Assembly: GCF_002563965.1 (NCBI RefSeq)
Contig: NZ_PDJF01000001.1
Location: forward strand, 558,001-622,000
Reading direction: 5' to 3'
DNA from: Corynebacterium renale
GTDB lineage: Bacteria > Actinomycetota > Actinomycetes > Mycobacteriales > Mycobacteriaceae
Length of the DNA stretch: 64,000 nucleotides
The notes under the pieces are model-generated. The model was not told the DNA's origin and did not search any database. It was given only the letters and a program-made list of their open reading frames with translations. The position numbers were made by a program, and so were the translations under genes. Of this stretch, positions 52,449 to 62,144 are shown piece by piece; the first letter of the stretch is position 1; each line of letters starts with the position of its first letter.

Positions 52449-52458
52449 AATGTAGCCT
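52449..52458. promoter_or_regulatory. Overlapping divergent -10 hexamers
   Basis: TAGCCT (52453-52458, plus) lies six bases before ATG 52465, and TACATT (52449-52454, minus) lies seven bases before ATG 52441. The two hexamers share two bases, so RNA polymerase can occupy only one direction at a time. Confidence 0.5.
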
Positions 52459-52464
52459 GAAACC

Positions 52465-52665
52465 ATGGAAGAGATTCACATTGCAGCACAGCACACGAAT
52501 GTGCCTCTGAACGATTTCATGACCCGGCTCATGGCCCAAGAATTACCGATGGTCGATTCCACGACCCGCATCCTGGTCTACGAGGAACTGCGCAACTATG
52601 AGGGCCCCATTATTACGTCGCAGGAAGAGCTGCCGGAACGCATCCGTGAACTCATGGACCTTTAA
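52465..52665 (+). CDS. Small conserved-looking hypothetical protein
   Basis: A 66-residue acidic protein (MEEIHIAAQHTNVPLNDFMTR, later YEELRNYEGPII) with good codon use and a well-placed leaderless promoter. No domain is recognised. Its position just upstream of dprE1 is the only context. Confidence 0.55.
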   Translation: MEEIHIAAQHTNVPLNDFMTRLMAQELPMVDSTTRILVYEELRNYEGPIITSQEELPERIRELMDL

Positions 52666-52754
52666 GCCCTCCTAACAGTACGTACGTCCTGACCTGCAGT
52701 TATACAAATCCCTGTGAGGTCACTGGAAATACACCAATTCAGCCTTATGGGGGC

Positions 52755-52760
52755 TAAGGT
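52755..52760 (+). promoter_or_regulatory. -10 hexamer of dprE1
   Basis: TAAGGT lies seven bases before ATG 52768, the geometry of a leaderless transcript for the dprE1-dprE2 operon. Confidence 0.5.
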
Positions 52761-52767
52761 TGTTCCT

Positions 52768-54183
52768 ATGACTATCCAGACCACGGAACAATCACTGTAC
52801 GGCTGGGGTCGCACCGCGCCCACCACCGCGCACGTGCTATCCACCCCTGACGTTGAAGTTATCCAAAAGGCGGTGCAGGAAGTCGCTGAACGCGAATCCG
52901 GCCTGCCGGAGCAGCAGCGTCGCGGCGTCATCGCCCGCGGCATGGGCCGTTCCTACGGGGACCCGGCGCAAAACGGCGGCGGTCTCGTCGTCGATATGCA
53001 GGCCCTGAACAAGATTCACTCCATCGACCCGGACTCCGGCATCGTGGACGTGGACGCTGGCGTGAACTTGGACCAGCTCATGCGCGCCGCAATCCCTTAC
53101 GGCCTGTGGGTTCCAGTCCTTCCGGGCACTCGCCAGGTGACCATCGGTGGTGCAATCGGCCCCGATATTCACGGCAAGAACCACCACGCAGAGGGTTCCT
53201 TCGGCGACCACGTGGTCTCCATGGAACTGCTGGTCGCAGACGGTCGCGTCCTGCACCTTGAGCCAGAAGGCAGCGCCGATGACCCAGACGGCACCCTCTT
53301 CTGGGCGACCGTCGGCGGCATGGGCCTGACCGGCATCATCCTGCGCGCACGCATCCAGATGACCAAGACGGAGACCGCCTACTTCATCTCGGACACGGAC
53401 CGCACCGACAACCTGGACGAAACCATCGCCCTGCACTCGGACGGTTCGGAAGAGAACTACACCTACTCTTCCGCATGGTTTGACGTCATCAGCCCGGAGC
53501 CAAAGCTGGGCCGCGCGACCATTTCCCGTGGTTCCCTGGCCACCCTGGACCAGCTGAAGGAGTTCGCACCGAAGCTGGCAAAGGACCCGCTGAAGTTCTC
53601 CGCGCCGCAGCTGTTCACCGTGCCGGACATCTTCCCATCGTGGACGATGAACAAGCTCACCCTGTCCGCGATCGGCGAGGCCTACTACATGATGGGCGCC
53701 CCGAGCCGCAACGATATTAAGAACTTGACGCAGTTCTACCAGCCGCTGGACATGATCGCGAAGTGGAACCGTGGCTACGGCAAGGCCGGCTTCCTGCAGT
53801 ACCAGTTCGTGGTACCGCCGGCAGCTGTGGAGCCGTTCAAGGACATCATTAAGCAGATGCAGGCTTCCGGCCACTACTCTGCGCTGAACGTGTTCAAGGT
53901 CTTCGGCGACGGCAACCGCGCCCCACTGTCCTACCCGATGCGTGGCTGGAACGTGTGCGTCGACTTCCCGATTCGCCCAGGCCTCGGCGCGCTTCTCGAC
54001 GACCTGGATCGCCAGGTCCTCGAATTCGGCGGTCGCCTCTACCTGGCCAAGGAGTCCCGCGCTACCGCCGAGACTTTCCACGCCATGTACCCAGAGATGG
54101 ATGGCTGGCTCAAGACCCGCAACGAAATCGACCCGACGGGCGTCTTCGCGTCCGATATGTCGCGTCGCCTGGAACTGCACTAG
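52768..54183 (+). CDS. dprE1: Decaprenylphosphoryl-ribose 2'-oxidase DprE1
   Basis: A 471-residue FAD enzyme that oxidises decaprenyl-phospho-ribose, the first half of the epimerisation giving the arabinan donor. It shows YGWGRTAPT, the FAD-binding [12 protein letters not shown] and [22 protein letters not shown], and [13 protein letters not shown], where the cysteine (about residue 397) matches the residue attacked by benzothiazinones in mycobacteria. ATG 52768 fits the leaderless promoter and the expected N-terminus. It forms an operon with dprE2. Confidence 0.95.
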   Translation: MTIQTTEQSLYGWGRTAPTTAHVLSTPDVEVIQKAVQEVAERESGLPEQQRRGVIARGMGRSYGDPAQNGGGLVVDMQALNKIHSIDPDSGIVDVDAGVNLDQLMRAAIPYGLWVPVLPGTRQVTIGGAIGPDIHGKNHHAEGSFGDHVVSMELLVADGRVLHLEPEGSADDPDGTLFWATVGGMGLTGIILRARIQMTKTETAYFISDTDRTDNLDETIALHSDGSEENYTYSSAWFDVISPEPKLGRATISRGSLATLDQLKEFAPKLAKDPLKFSAPQLFTVPDIFPSWTMNKLTLSAIGEAYYMMGAPSRNDIKNLTQFYQPLDMIAKWNRGYGKAGFLQYQFVVPPAAVEPFKDIIKQMQASGHYSALNVFKVFGDGNRAPLSYPMRGWNVCVDFPIRPGLGALLDDLDRQVLEFGGRLYLAKESRATAETFHAMYPEMDGWLKTRNEIDPTGVFASDMSRRLELH

Positions 54184-54195
54184 AAGGAGCCCCAT

Positions 54196-54957
54196 ATGTT
54201 AAACGCAGTAGGACAAGCCCAGAATATTTTGCTGCTCGGCGGCACCTCCGAAATTGGTGTTGCGATCGTGAGCGAGTTCCTGTCGAAGGGCCCGGCACGC
54301 GTCACGTTGGCTGCCCGCGAGTCGAGCTCTTCCCTGCCGGAGGCCGTCGCAAAGCTGGAGCAGGCTGGCGCGACTAAGGTTGAGACCATCGACTTCGACG
54401 CCCTGGACACGGATTCCCACCCGGAGGTCATCGAGAAGGCTTTCGCGCACGGCGACGTTGACGTTGCAATCGTTGCTTTTGGCACCTTGGGTGACCAGGA
54501 GGAATTGTGGCAGGACCAGTCGAAGGCTGTGGCGTCGGCTGAGGTGAATTACACCGCCGCTGTGTCGGTGGGTGTGCTGCTCGGCGAGAAGATGCGCGCC
54601 CAGGGCCACGGTTCGATCGTCGCGATTTCCTCGGTCGCGGGTGCGCGCGTGCGCCGCTCGAACTTCGTCTATGGCGCCTCAAAGGCGGGCATGGACGGCT
54701 TCTACACCAACCTCGGTGTTGCGCTTGCCGACGAAGGCGTGCACGTCCTCGTCGTCCGCCCCGGACAGGTACGCACCAAGATGACGGCCGGCGGCGAAGA
54801 AGCCCCATTGACCGTCAACCCGGAGGATGTCGCGAAGGCGACTGTCGAAGGTGTTCTGAAGCGTAAGGATTCCATCTTCGTGCACCCACTGTTTGGCGCG
54901 GTTGCCACCGTGTTCAAGCTGATTCCGCAGAAGATTTTCGCGAAGCTGCCGTTCTAG
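54196..54957 (+). CDS. dprE2: Decaprenylphosphoryl-keto-ribose reductase DprE2
   Basis: A 253-residue SDR-type reductase that completes the DprE1 reaction. [15 protein letters not shown] is the nucleotide-binding turn, and [23 protein letters not shown] contains the catalytic Tyr and Lys. [10 protein letters not shown] and the basic C-terminus match DprE2. AAGGAG precedes the ATG, and it starts 12 bases after dprE1. Confidence 0.95.
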   Translation: MLNAVGQAQNILLLGGTSEIGVAIVSEFLSKGPARVTLAARESSSSLPEAVAKLEQAGATKVETIDFDALDTDSHPEVIEKAFAHGDVDVAIVAFGTLGDQEELWQDQSKAVASAEVNYTAAVSVGVLLGEKMRAQGHGSIVAISSVAGARVRRSNFVYGASKAGMDGFYTNLGVALADEGVHVLVVRPGQVRTKMTAGGEEAPLTVNPEDVAKATVEGVLKRKDSIFVHPLFGAVATVFKLIPQKIFAKLPF

Positions 54958-54971
54958 AAGCTGCGCTTCGT

Positions 54972-55014
54972 TAAGACCCGGCGTGCTGGCCCAACTGGCA
55001 CGCCGGGTTTTCTC
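54972..55014 (+). terminator. Terminator of the dprE1-dprE2 operon
   Basis: ACCCGGCGTGC (54976-54986) pairs perfectly with GCACGCCGGGT (54998-55008), followed by TTTTCTC. Confidence 0.9.
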
Positions 55015-55084
55015 ATGCGCGGGGGCGCGACACTTTCCGTAGGGGATAAGCCCAATGTCTGACCGGTGTGCCAAACTATTGAGC

Positions 55085-56986
55085 ATGGATTTGCACTCTG
55101 CCACGAAGACCCCGTACCGGCCGGATGTTTTGCCTGCCGGCAAGTCGATTGCCGCGATGTTCGCGAGCGGGCTCGGGGGCGGTTTCGTGGCGTTTGTGGG
55201 CTGGTGGCTGCTCAAACAGGTGGAGTTGCCGGCGTTTAATACGTCGATGGTGACGCGTGCTGTGGCGACGGCGGGCACGGTGCTGCTCGCGGTGGTGGCG
55301 ATTGCCCTGTGCACGTGGTGGTTGTGGCCGAGCCCGCAGTCGAAGGTGCAGAAGATTATTTCGTACCCCGTGCTGTATATGGTTCCGCCGGCGATGGTGG
55401 TGACCACGTTGGCGATCCCACTGTCAGCGACCGATTTTTATCTTGAGGGCCTGCAGGTTGACCAGGGTTTCCGCACCCAATTCCTGACGCGGATGACGGA
55501 TACGGCCGCGTTGGCGGATATGAATTACGCGAATATGCCCACGTATTATCCGGCGCTCTGGTTCTGGGCGGCGGGCCGTTTTGCCAACGTGTTTGGGCTA
55601 GCGGGCTGGGAGGTTTTCCAGCCGTGGGCGATTGTGTCCATCGCCGCGGCCTCCGGCCTGTTGACGCCGTTGTGGCAGCGGTTGTGTGGTTCGTTGCCGG
55701 CGGCTGTGGGTATCAGTATCGTGACCACGGCGATTACCCTGGTGATGAGCGCTGAGGAACCGTACGCTGCGATCATCGCGATGGGTGTTCCCGCGATTAC
55801 GGTGATGGCGCGTTCGGCGTTGGATGGTGGCTGGTTGTCCACGATTGGCATCGCTATTTTCTTGGGGTTCTCGGCGATGCATTACACGCTGTTTACCGGG
55901 GCGGTTGCGATTTCGATTGTTATTTTGGCGGCCGTTGTCACGTTCTTGTTCATGAAGTCGTGGCGTCCGATTCTGCATTTGGCGGTCATCGGTTTCGGTT
56001 CCATCGCAATCGCGTTGATTAGTTGGGGGCCGTACATTTTCGACGTCCTGTCGGGCCGCCCCCGGTCGGGTGCTACGGCGATGCACTTCTTGCCGGAATC
56101 TGGAACTACCATGCCGCTTCCGTTCCTAGCGCCGTCGGTTATTGGCGTACTGTGCCTGGTTGGCTTGGTGTACTTGATTGTGAAGTTCCGGCAACCGGAT
56201 GTGCGCACGATGGCGATCAGCTTGGTGTGCTTCTACCTGTGGGCCCTGCTGTCTATGTTGGCCACGCTGGCGGGGACTACGTTGCTGGGGTTCCGCCTGG
56301 AAATCCTGGTGACGCTGCAGTTGGCTACCGCCGGTATCCTCGGCATGATTCAGATTTACTTGTCGTGGCGCGCGGAGTGGACGGCGAAGGTATCGCAAGT
56401 GGTCAGCGTCCTTTTGGTGGTGGGCCTGGGTGGCGCGGTGTTGCAATATGTGCAGCAGATCCCGTCGCGCCTGGAGACTGCGATTGACTTGGCTTACTCG
56501 GAAACTGGCTTGGACGGGCAGCGGGCGGACCGGTACGCCCCGGATATCGCGAAGCATTACCCGGCGGTCCACGACAAGCTGGTGGAGTTGGGTTACCCGG
56601 CGAACCAGACGATTGTGCTCAGCGATGAGACGCGCCTATTTAGCTTCTACCCGTACTTCGGTTTCCAGGCGTTTACCAGCCATTATGCGAATCCTTTGGG
56701 CGAGTTCGATGATCGTAACGCAGCCATCGAGGAGCTTGCGAAGACCTCCTGGGATACGCCGGGTGAGTTTACGGAAGCCGTCGATAAGCTGCGGTGGGAG
56801 CCGATGGACGCCTTCGTGTTCCGCGGCAAGGTCGGCGAGCCCTACAAGTACCACCTGGCGGAGGACATTTACCCGAACCAGCCGAACGTGCGGTACCGGG
56901 CGATCTTCTTTAACCCGGATGCGTTTGGGGCAGAGTGGACGCAGAAGCAGGTTGGCCCATTCGTGGTGGTAGCCCGAAATAAGTAG
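55085..56986 (+). CDS. aftA: Arabinofuranosyltransferase AftA
   Basis: A 633-residue GT-C enzyme that puts the first arabinose onto galactan. It has about ten to eleven membrane helices and a long C-terminal extracytoplasmic domain. The acidic loop after helix 1-2 contains ATDFYLEGLQVDQGF and the TDTAALADMNYANMPTYYPALWFWAAGR region conserved in AftA. The frame opens at 55055 (ATG after AGGGGA); ATG 55085 gives MDLHSATKTPYRPDVLPAGK and is an equally good start. It follows the dprE terminator, so it has its own promoter. Confidence 0.9.
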   Translation: MDLHSATKTPYRPDVLPAGKSIAAMFASGLGGGFVAFVGWWLLKQVELPAFNTSMVTRAVATAGTVLLAVVAIALCTWWLWPSPQSKVQKIISYPVLYMVPPAMVVTTLAIPLSATDFYLEGLQVDQGFRTQFLTRMTDTAALADMNYANMPTYYPALWFWAAGRFANVFGLAGWEVFQPWAIVSIAAASGLLTPLWQRLCGSLPAAVGISIVTTAITLVMSAEEPYAAIIAMGVPAITVMARSALDGGWLSTIGIAIFLGFSAMHYTLFTGAVAISIVILAAVVTFLFMKSWRPILHLAVIGFGSIAIALISWGPYIFDVLSGRPRSGATAMHFLPESGTTMPLPFLAPSVIGVLCLVGLVYLIVKFRQPDVRTMAISLVCFYLWALLSMLATLAGTTLLGFRLEILVTLQLATAGILGMIQIYLSWRAEWTAKVSQVVSVLLVVGLGGAVLQYVQQIPSRLETAIDLAYSETGLDGQRADRYAPDIAKHYPAVHDKLVELGYPANQTIVLSDETRLFSFYPYFGFQAFTSHYANPLGEFDDRNAAIEELAKTSWDTPGEFTEAVDKLRWEPMDAFVFRGKVGEPYKYHLAEDIYPNQPNVRYRAIFFNPDAFGAEWTQKQVGPFVVVARNK

Positions 56987-56995
56987 GTCCCCTAG

Positions 56996-57001
56996 TAGAC
57001 T
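56996..57001 (+). promoter_or_regulatory. -10 hexamer of emb
   Basis: TAGACT lies seven bases before the GTG at 57009, a leaderless geometry. It is placed between aftA and emb, so emb can be transcribed alone. Confidence 0.5.
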
Positions 57002-57008
57002 CCCATGA

Positions 57009-60000
57009 GTGTCTACTAAGCCTCTTGCAATCGTTTCGGGCCTGATTGGCTTTATTGCATTCATCCTGGTTCCCTTCCTGCCGGTGGATCAGCAGCAGTC
57101 TTCGCTGCATTGGCCGCAGGATTCGGCCGCGAGTTCGGTGAATGCTCCCCTGTTCTCTTACGTTCCGGAGCAGGTGGAGTTGCAGATCCCGGCCGGTGCG
57201 GCGGATGCGTTGCGCCCGGACCAGGACCTCGTGCTCACGACGGTCCCCACCGATGCAGAGGATGCTGTGGAGCGGGCGCTTACTGTCACTGCGCTTGACG
57301 ACGGCGGCTACTCCGTCGTCGCCCGCGGTGAACTCGTCGCGGAGACCCCCGCCGGCCAGGATGTGACGGTTTCCTCCACCGAGGACGCCACGATTGTGCG
57401 CGCCGGCGGCCAGGAGTGGGAGTTAGAGGACGATAATCGCCCGATGGTCACGGGCGTGTACTCGGAGCTGGAGTCTGCGCCCGCCGGTTTGGCGGCGGAC
57501 GTGGAGATTAACTCTCGCTTCACTACCTCCCCGACGGTGATCAAGCAGGCGGCCATGTGGGTGGGCGGCATCGCGCTGCTTATCGCCCTGGTGTGCCTGT
57601 GGCGCCTGGACCGTGCGGCCGCCCCGGCTACCCCGGCGCGCCGCCCGTTCCGGTTCATCGCCGCGGACGCGGTGGTGCTGCCGGTGCTGGGCCTGTGGCA
57701 TATTTTTGGCGCGAACACCGCTGATGACGGCTACATTTTGACGATGGCCCGCCTCGCCGATGAGGGCGGCTACATGGCGAACTACTACCGCTGGTTCGGC
57801 GTGCCGGAATCCCCGTTCGGGTGGCCGTATTATGACCTGCTGGCGGCGATGACGCACGTGTCCACGGCGTCGACGTGGATGCGCCTGCCGGCGCTCGTGG
57901 CAGCGGTGGTCATGTGGTTCGTGATTTCGCGTGTGGCCCTGCCGCGCGTGGGCGCTACCCGCAAGTTGGCGGTGTGGTCGGCTGCGATGGTGTTCCTGGC
58001 GTTCTGGATGCCGTACAACAATGGCACCCGGCCGGAGCCGGTCGTGGCGTGCGGCGCGCTTTTGACGTGGGCGGTGTTCGAGTACGCGATTGCGCGGAAG
58101 CGCCTGTTCCCCGCGGCGATTGGTGTGATGTTGGCGGCCACGACGCTGGCGGCCGCCCCGACGGGCCTGATGGCTGTGGGCGCATTCCTGATCGCCCTGC
58201 CTGCCCTGATCCGGGTGCTCAAGGAACGTGGTGACGCGGTGGCTAACCTGGCGCCGTTCCTGGCCGCGGGTACGGCGATTTTGGCACCGGTGTTTGGGAC
58301 GCAGTCGTTCGCGGCGGTCATGGAGGCCACCGCGGTGCGCTCTGAGATTGGGCCTTCGTTGCCGTGGTACTTGGAGATTGCCCGCTACCAGTCCTTACTA
58401 TCGACGGAGTCGGTGGACGGTTCGTTCACGCGCCGCTTCGCGATGCTCATGCTGGGCGCCTGCGTCGCAATCGTGTGCCTGAGTTTGCTGCGCTACCGCC
58501 AGATCCCCGGCATCCACAAGGCGCCGACGGTCCGCCTGATTCTGGTAGTTTTCGGCGCAGTCCTCTTCATGACGTTCACCCCCACGAAGTGGACGCACCA
58601 CTTCGGCGTCTACGCAGGTATCGCCCCCATCGTTGCGGCGGTCGCTGCGGTGGCGTTGGCCGCCCTTGCGCTGCGGGTGCCGCGGTCCCGCTGGTTCATC
58701 GTGGGCGGTTTCCTGCTGCTCTTCGCCCTGTCCCTGGCGGGCGCGAATGCGTGGTGGTACGTGTCTTCCTTCGGCGTTCCGTGGTGGGACAAGTCGATCC
58801 AGCTCAAGGGCGTGGAGGCGGCGTCGGTCATGCTGCTCATCGCAGTTGTAGTGCTCATTGTTGGGGCTGTGCGTCACCGTCCTCGCTTCTCGACGGTCGC
58901 AGCCGCCCCCATCGCCGTCCTCTCCGCACTTGTCGTAGCGTTTTCCGGCGCCACGATGGCCAAAGCGTTCGTGTCCCAGTACCCGGCGTACACCGTCGGC
59001 TTGGGTAACCTGCGTGACCTCAAGGGCGAGACGTGTGCCCTGGCCAACGACATCCGCCTGGAAACCAACACGAACGAATCCTTCCTGCAGCCGGTTGATG
59101 GGGACCTGGGGTCGTCGTTAAGCGTGGGAGCCTCCCGTGGCTTCACCCCGGACGGCATCTCGGACGACCTCGAATCCGAGAACGAAGGCCCCACCACCGC
59201 CATCGCGGAGCAGGTGACCTCCGGTGACCAGCCCGAAGGCCAGGACACCGGCACCACGGGCGGCGAACGCCAATCCACGGGCATCAACGGTTCGACCAAA
59301 CGCCTGCCGTTCGCGCTGGACTACACGCGCGTGCCGGTGCTCGGCTCGTGGAAGCCGGAGGAGGCCACCCAGACTCCCGCTGAGCTGACCACCCAGTGGT
59401 ACCGCTTGCCGGCCGCTTCCGACGACGCGCCCCTGCTCGTCGTGTCCGTGGCGGGCCGGATCGCACACCATGACCGCGACGGCATCCTCCAAGACGGCCA
59501 GGACCTGACCCTCGAATACGGCACCCTGACCGGCGGTTCCGTCCGCGATACCGGCGAGATCGAAATGTACGACATCGGCCCCGAACCCTCCTGGCGCAAC
59601 CTGCGTCTCCCGCTCGAGGACCTGCCGGAGGGCGCGAACGTGGTGCGCTTGGTCGCTAAGGATCACAGCCTGGACCCCGACCAGTGGCTGGCACTCACGC
59701 CACCACGCGTCCCGACGCTCGCACCCATGAACTCCGTCATCTCCCCAGAAACACCGGGTCTCCTGGACTGGCCGGTCGCGCTGCAATTCCCGTGCCAGCG
59801 CACATTCGGCCACTACGCGGGCGTCACGGAAATCGCCGAATACCGCATCTCCCCAGACCACCCGGGCAAGAAGCAGCTTTCGCCGGTCCAGAATTACGCC
59901 GGCGGTGGCGTCATGGGCCTCACGGAAACGGTCAGCTGGTCCTACGAACTTCCGGGCTACCTAGTCAACGACCCAGGCCGCGACTGGGGTTCCATGGAGG

Positions 60001-60125
60001 TGTACCAACGCCGCACCGACTCCACCGGCCAGGCCCCATTGGTCGCGGACATCGACATCGAAACGATCACGCGTTCCGGCCTGTGGAAGCCTTCGACGAT
60101 GCACATCGCGACGCAGCCGGACTAG
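57009..60125 (+). CDS. emb: Arabinosyltransferase Emb
   Basis: A 1038-residue GT-C arabinosyltransferase, the single Emb of corynebacteria and the ethambutol target. The N-terminal helix (PLAIVSGLIGFIAFILVPFLPV) is followed by an extracytoplasmic domain, then about a dozen helices with the catalytic loop GANTADDGYILTMAR and AFWMPYNNGTRPEP, and a large C-terminal carbohydrate-binding part ending RSGLWKPSTMHIATQPD. It polymerises alpha-1,5 arabinan from decaprenyl-phospho-arabinose made by DprE1/E2. GTG 57009 has TAGACT seven bases upstream. Confidence 0.95.
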   Translation: MSTKPLAIVSGLIGFIAFILVPFLPVDQQQSSLHWPQDSAASSVNAPLFSYVPEQVELQIPAGAADALRPDQDLVLTTVPTDAEDAVERALTVTALDDGGYSVVARGELVAETPAGQDVTVSSTEDATIVRAGGQEWELEDDNRPMVTGVYSELESAPAGLAADVEINSRFTTSPTVIKQAAMWVGGIALLIALVCLWRLDRAAAPATPARRPFRFIAADAVVLPVLGLWHIFGANTADDGYILTMARLADEGGYMANYYRWFGVPESPFGWPYYDLLAAMTHVSTASTWMRLPALVAAVVMWFVISRVALPRVGATRKLAVWSAAMVFLAFWMPYNNGTRPEPVVACGALLTWAVFEYAIARKRLFPAAIGVMLAATTLAAAPTGLMAVGAFLIALPALIRVLKERGDAVANLAPFLAAGTAILAPVFGTQSFAAVMEATAVRSEIGPSLPWYLEIARYQSLLSTESVDGSFTRRFAMLMLGACVAIVCLSLLRYRQIPGIHKAPTVRLILVVFGAVLFMTFTPTKWTHHFGVYAGIAPIVAAVAAVALAALALRVPRSRWFIVGGFLLLFALSLAGANAWWYVSSFGVPWWDKSIQLKGVEAASVMLLIAVVVLIVGAVRHRPRFSTVAAAPIAVLSALVVAFSGATMAKAFVSQYPAYTVGLGNLRDLKGETCALANDIRLETNTNESFLQPVDGDLGSSLSVGASRGFTPDGISDDLESENEGPTTAIAEQVTSGDQPEGQDTGTTGGERQSTGINGSTKRLPFALDYTRVPVLGSWKPEEATQTPAELTTQWYRLPAASDDAPLLVVSVAGRIAHHDRDGILQDGQDLTLEYGTLTGGSVRDTGEIEMYDIGPEPSWRNLRLPLEDLPEGANVVRLVAKDHSLDPDQWLALTPPRVPTLAPMNSVISPETPGLLDWPVALQFPCQRTFGHYAGVTEIAEYRISPDHPGKKQLSPVQNYAGGGVMGLTETVSWSYELPGYLVNDPGRDWGSMEVYQRRTDSTGQAPLVADIDIETITRSGLWKPSTMHIATQPD

Positions 60126-60148
60126 CGCGCGGGCGTGAGCGCGTGTTT

Positions 60149-60687
60149 TGCGCCCACGCGCGCCTGAGATCGGTCATGCGCACCCTGGTTTGGGTGCGCT
60201 TTGTGCGTTCCGCGGTGTTTCGCACATAACGCGCACTTGGGATCTAACTTTGCTCCGAAAGCCGCGCGCCATGGGTGCGAAACGTGCGAGGTGGCGCGTG
60301 TTCGCACACTTTGCGCCCATACGCGCGTGAAATCTACGGCAACAGCTCAAATTTGGGTGCGTTTCGTGCGTTTCGTAGTGTTTCGCGCATAACGCACCCA
60401 AAAATCCCCCGTTAACACGGAAACTAGCGCTCAATGGGCGCGAAACGCGTGATACCAATCCTCATCGCACACTTTGCGCCCACGTGCGCTTCAAAGCTGC
60501 CACGCGTACCCAGGTTTGGGTGCGTTTCGTGCGTTTCGAGGTATTGCACACATAACGCACCCAAAAATCCCGATCCGACCCAGAAAACTGACGCGCTTTG
60601 GGCGCGAAACGCGCGACCCCACACACAACGCACCCACTAAACACGAAAGCGCCCATCAACCCGGAGCTGATGGGTGCGAAACGTGTG
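60149..60687. repeat. Dyad array 7 (7 pairs)
   Basis: CGCACCCA-type arms begin at 60149, 60230, 60312, 60393, 60475, 60556 and 60629; GGG of opposing arms is at 60192, 60273, 60355, 60436, 60518, 60600 and 60672. Six spacers are 34 bases; that after 60556 is 35, the only exception among 41. Left-to-right intervals are 47-48 bases apart from a 38-base one at the end. No GCGCGC element is present. The array starts 23 bases after emb and ends shortly before the PrsW-like gene. Confidence 0.86.
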
Positions 60688-60727
60688 AAACACCCCCGCG
60701 CCCCGCACGCCCCCGCGCGCAGAACCC

Positions 60728-61555
60728 CTACGCCCCCACTGCGGTGTACGCGTAGGAGTTGTCGGCGTGGGAGCGTCGAGAAGCATCGACGCAGCACCAG
60801 ATGACCGCCGGGTAGAGGACGAGCGCGCACGTGACCAGACTGATGACGTACGCGAGGTCTGTCCCGGGGCTGAAGTTCCACCAGAAGTGCAGCAGAAACG
60901 CAGCACCCAGGCCGGCGGCGGCCACGCCGAGGCGCTTCCACGCGGACCAGTCCGCTTTGTACAGCGCCAGCCCGATTCCCCACCCGGAGAGGGCGCAAAA
61001 GGCCACGTGCAGGAGTGGGCCGGCGACGACGCGGGCGCCCCACATTTGGGCGACGCCGATGAGGTCGGAATTCGGGTCCATGAGCGCGCCGAAGAGTCCA
61101 TACTGGATGTTTTCAAAGACTTCGAATCCGAGGCCCACGCTCATCCCCACGGCTAGCCCGTGCCACGGGCGGTTGAGCTGCCGGAATGAGAGCAAGATGA
61201 CGAGGATGCCCACGGCCTTGCCGATTTCTTCGGGGTACGCGCCGCCGAAGGAGAAGATGACTGCTTCGGGTAGGAGCGTGTCCACGAGGTTGATCGCGGG
61301 GGTCGAGGCGAAGACGAAGATCATGGTCGTCCCGCCGCCCCAGAGGAGGGCGCTGGCCACCCATGCTGTGCCGCGTGGCCAGAATGGGAGCCGGCTGAGC
61401 AGGAAGAGTACAAGTGCCAGGTAGGCGCCGCCGATGACGATGTTGAGCACCGCCATGGCGGGCTCGATGACCATCAGCCCGAGGAGTTGGACGACCGTCA
61501 TGCCGATGCCAACGGCCAGGAGGACCCAGAGGGTGATTCGGAATAGGCGGCTCAT
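60728..61555 (-). CDS. PrsW-family intramembrane metalloprotease
   Basis: A 275-residue membrane protein with about eight helices. The PrsW motifs are present: AYPEEIGKAV (EE), FEVFENIQYG (ExxxE) and conserved histidines in GPLLHVAFC and LLHFWWNF. PrsW cleaves anti-sigma factors in Bacillus; the substrate here is unknown and no anti-sigma gene is adjacent. Its ATG 61555 overlaps the stop of the upstream gene (ATGA), with GGGAG before it. Confidence 0.85.
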   Translation of the reverse strand: MSRLFRITLWVLLAVGIGMTVVQLLGLMVIEPAMAVLNIVIGGAYLALVLFLLSRLPFWPRGTAWVASALLWGGGTTMIFVFASTPAINLVDTLLPEAVIFSFGGAYPEEIGKAVGILVILLSFRQLNRPWHGLAVGMSVGLGFEVFENIQYGLFGALMDPNSDLIGVAQMWGARVVAGPLLHVAFCALSGWGIGLALYKADWSAWKRLGVAAAGLGAAFLLHFWWNFSPGTDLAYVISLVTCALVLYPAVIWCCVDASRRSHADNSYAYTAVGA

Positions 61556-62109
61556 AGTAGCTCCCACTTTTCACGGTGCGGTACGGCGGTTTTGAGGGCT
61601 TCGTCGACGGCGGGCGGCAGTGGAACGTCGGCGACGTGGGGCCAGATCTGGGCGGTCACTTCGCGGGCGCCCGGCCCCTCGATGACCAGGTAGAAGAGTT
61701 CTTCGCCTTCTTTGAAGTAGAAGGCGATGAGGGGGCTGCGTTCGTCGATAAGCAAACGGATGTTGCCGGCCTGCTCAATCGGGCCGGTGTTGTCCCCGAG
61801 GGACAATGCGCCCTTGACGGTGCGGCGCAGTGTCCGGTCGGGGTCGTCGATGTCCGCCACCGGATACAACTGCGTGGTCACGGTCGTGCCGGCGCAGTTC
61901 CAGGTGGGGAAGAACGCCATGGAGTCCTGCGTGCACCCGGGCAGGGGGACGCGGTGTTCTTCTTCGCCGATGTAAATTTCGTGGTCCGGCTCCGGGGCCG
62001 GGACCTGCGGCGCAATCAACGCTGGTAGCCCAAAAGCTACCAACAGTGCAGCCAGCACACCTGCCCAGAGGCCCCCGACCCGCGCCGGTTGTAAACGATA
62101 TTCCCGCAT
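61552..62109 (-). CDS. Exported or membrane-anchored hypothetical protein
   Basis: A 185-residue protein with an N-terminal membrane helix (VGGLWAGVLAALLVAFGLPALIA) that may be a signal anchor, then an extracytoplasmic domain containing LPGCTQDSMAFF and WNCAG, two cysteines that could pair. Its family is not recognised. TACTGT on the minus strand (62117-62122) lies seven bases before ATG 62109. It is co-translated with the PrsW-like gene, so it might be a partner or substrate of it. Confidence 0.6.
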   Translation of the reverse strand: MREYRLQPARVGGLWAGVLAALLVAFGLPALIAPQVPAPEPDHEIYIGEEEHRVPLPGCTQDSMAFFPTWNCAGTTVTTQLYPVADIDDPDRTLRRTVKGALSLGDNTGPIEQAGNIRLLIDERSPLIAFYFKEGEELFYLVIEGPGAREVTAQIWPHVADVPLPPAVDEALKTAVPHREKWELL

Positions 62110-62116
62110 GCACAAC

Positions 62117-62138
62117 ACAGTACGTGAATGGTTAGAGT
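62117..62138. promoter_or_regulatory. Back-to-back leaderless promoters
   Basis: TACTGT (minus, 62117-62122) serves ATG 62109, and TAGAGT (plus, 62133-62138) lies six bases before ATG 62145. Only ten bases separate the hexamers. Confidence 0.5.
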
Positions 62139-62144
62139 GGGTGC

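Noticed and set aside
52837..54195. 452-codon minus-strand frame opposite dprE1
   Set aside because: Shadow of dprE1, with no plausible domain.
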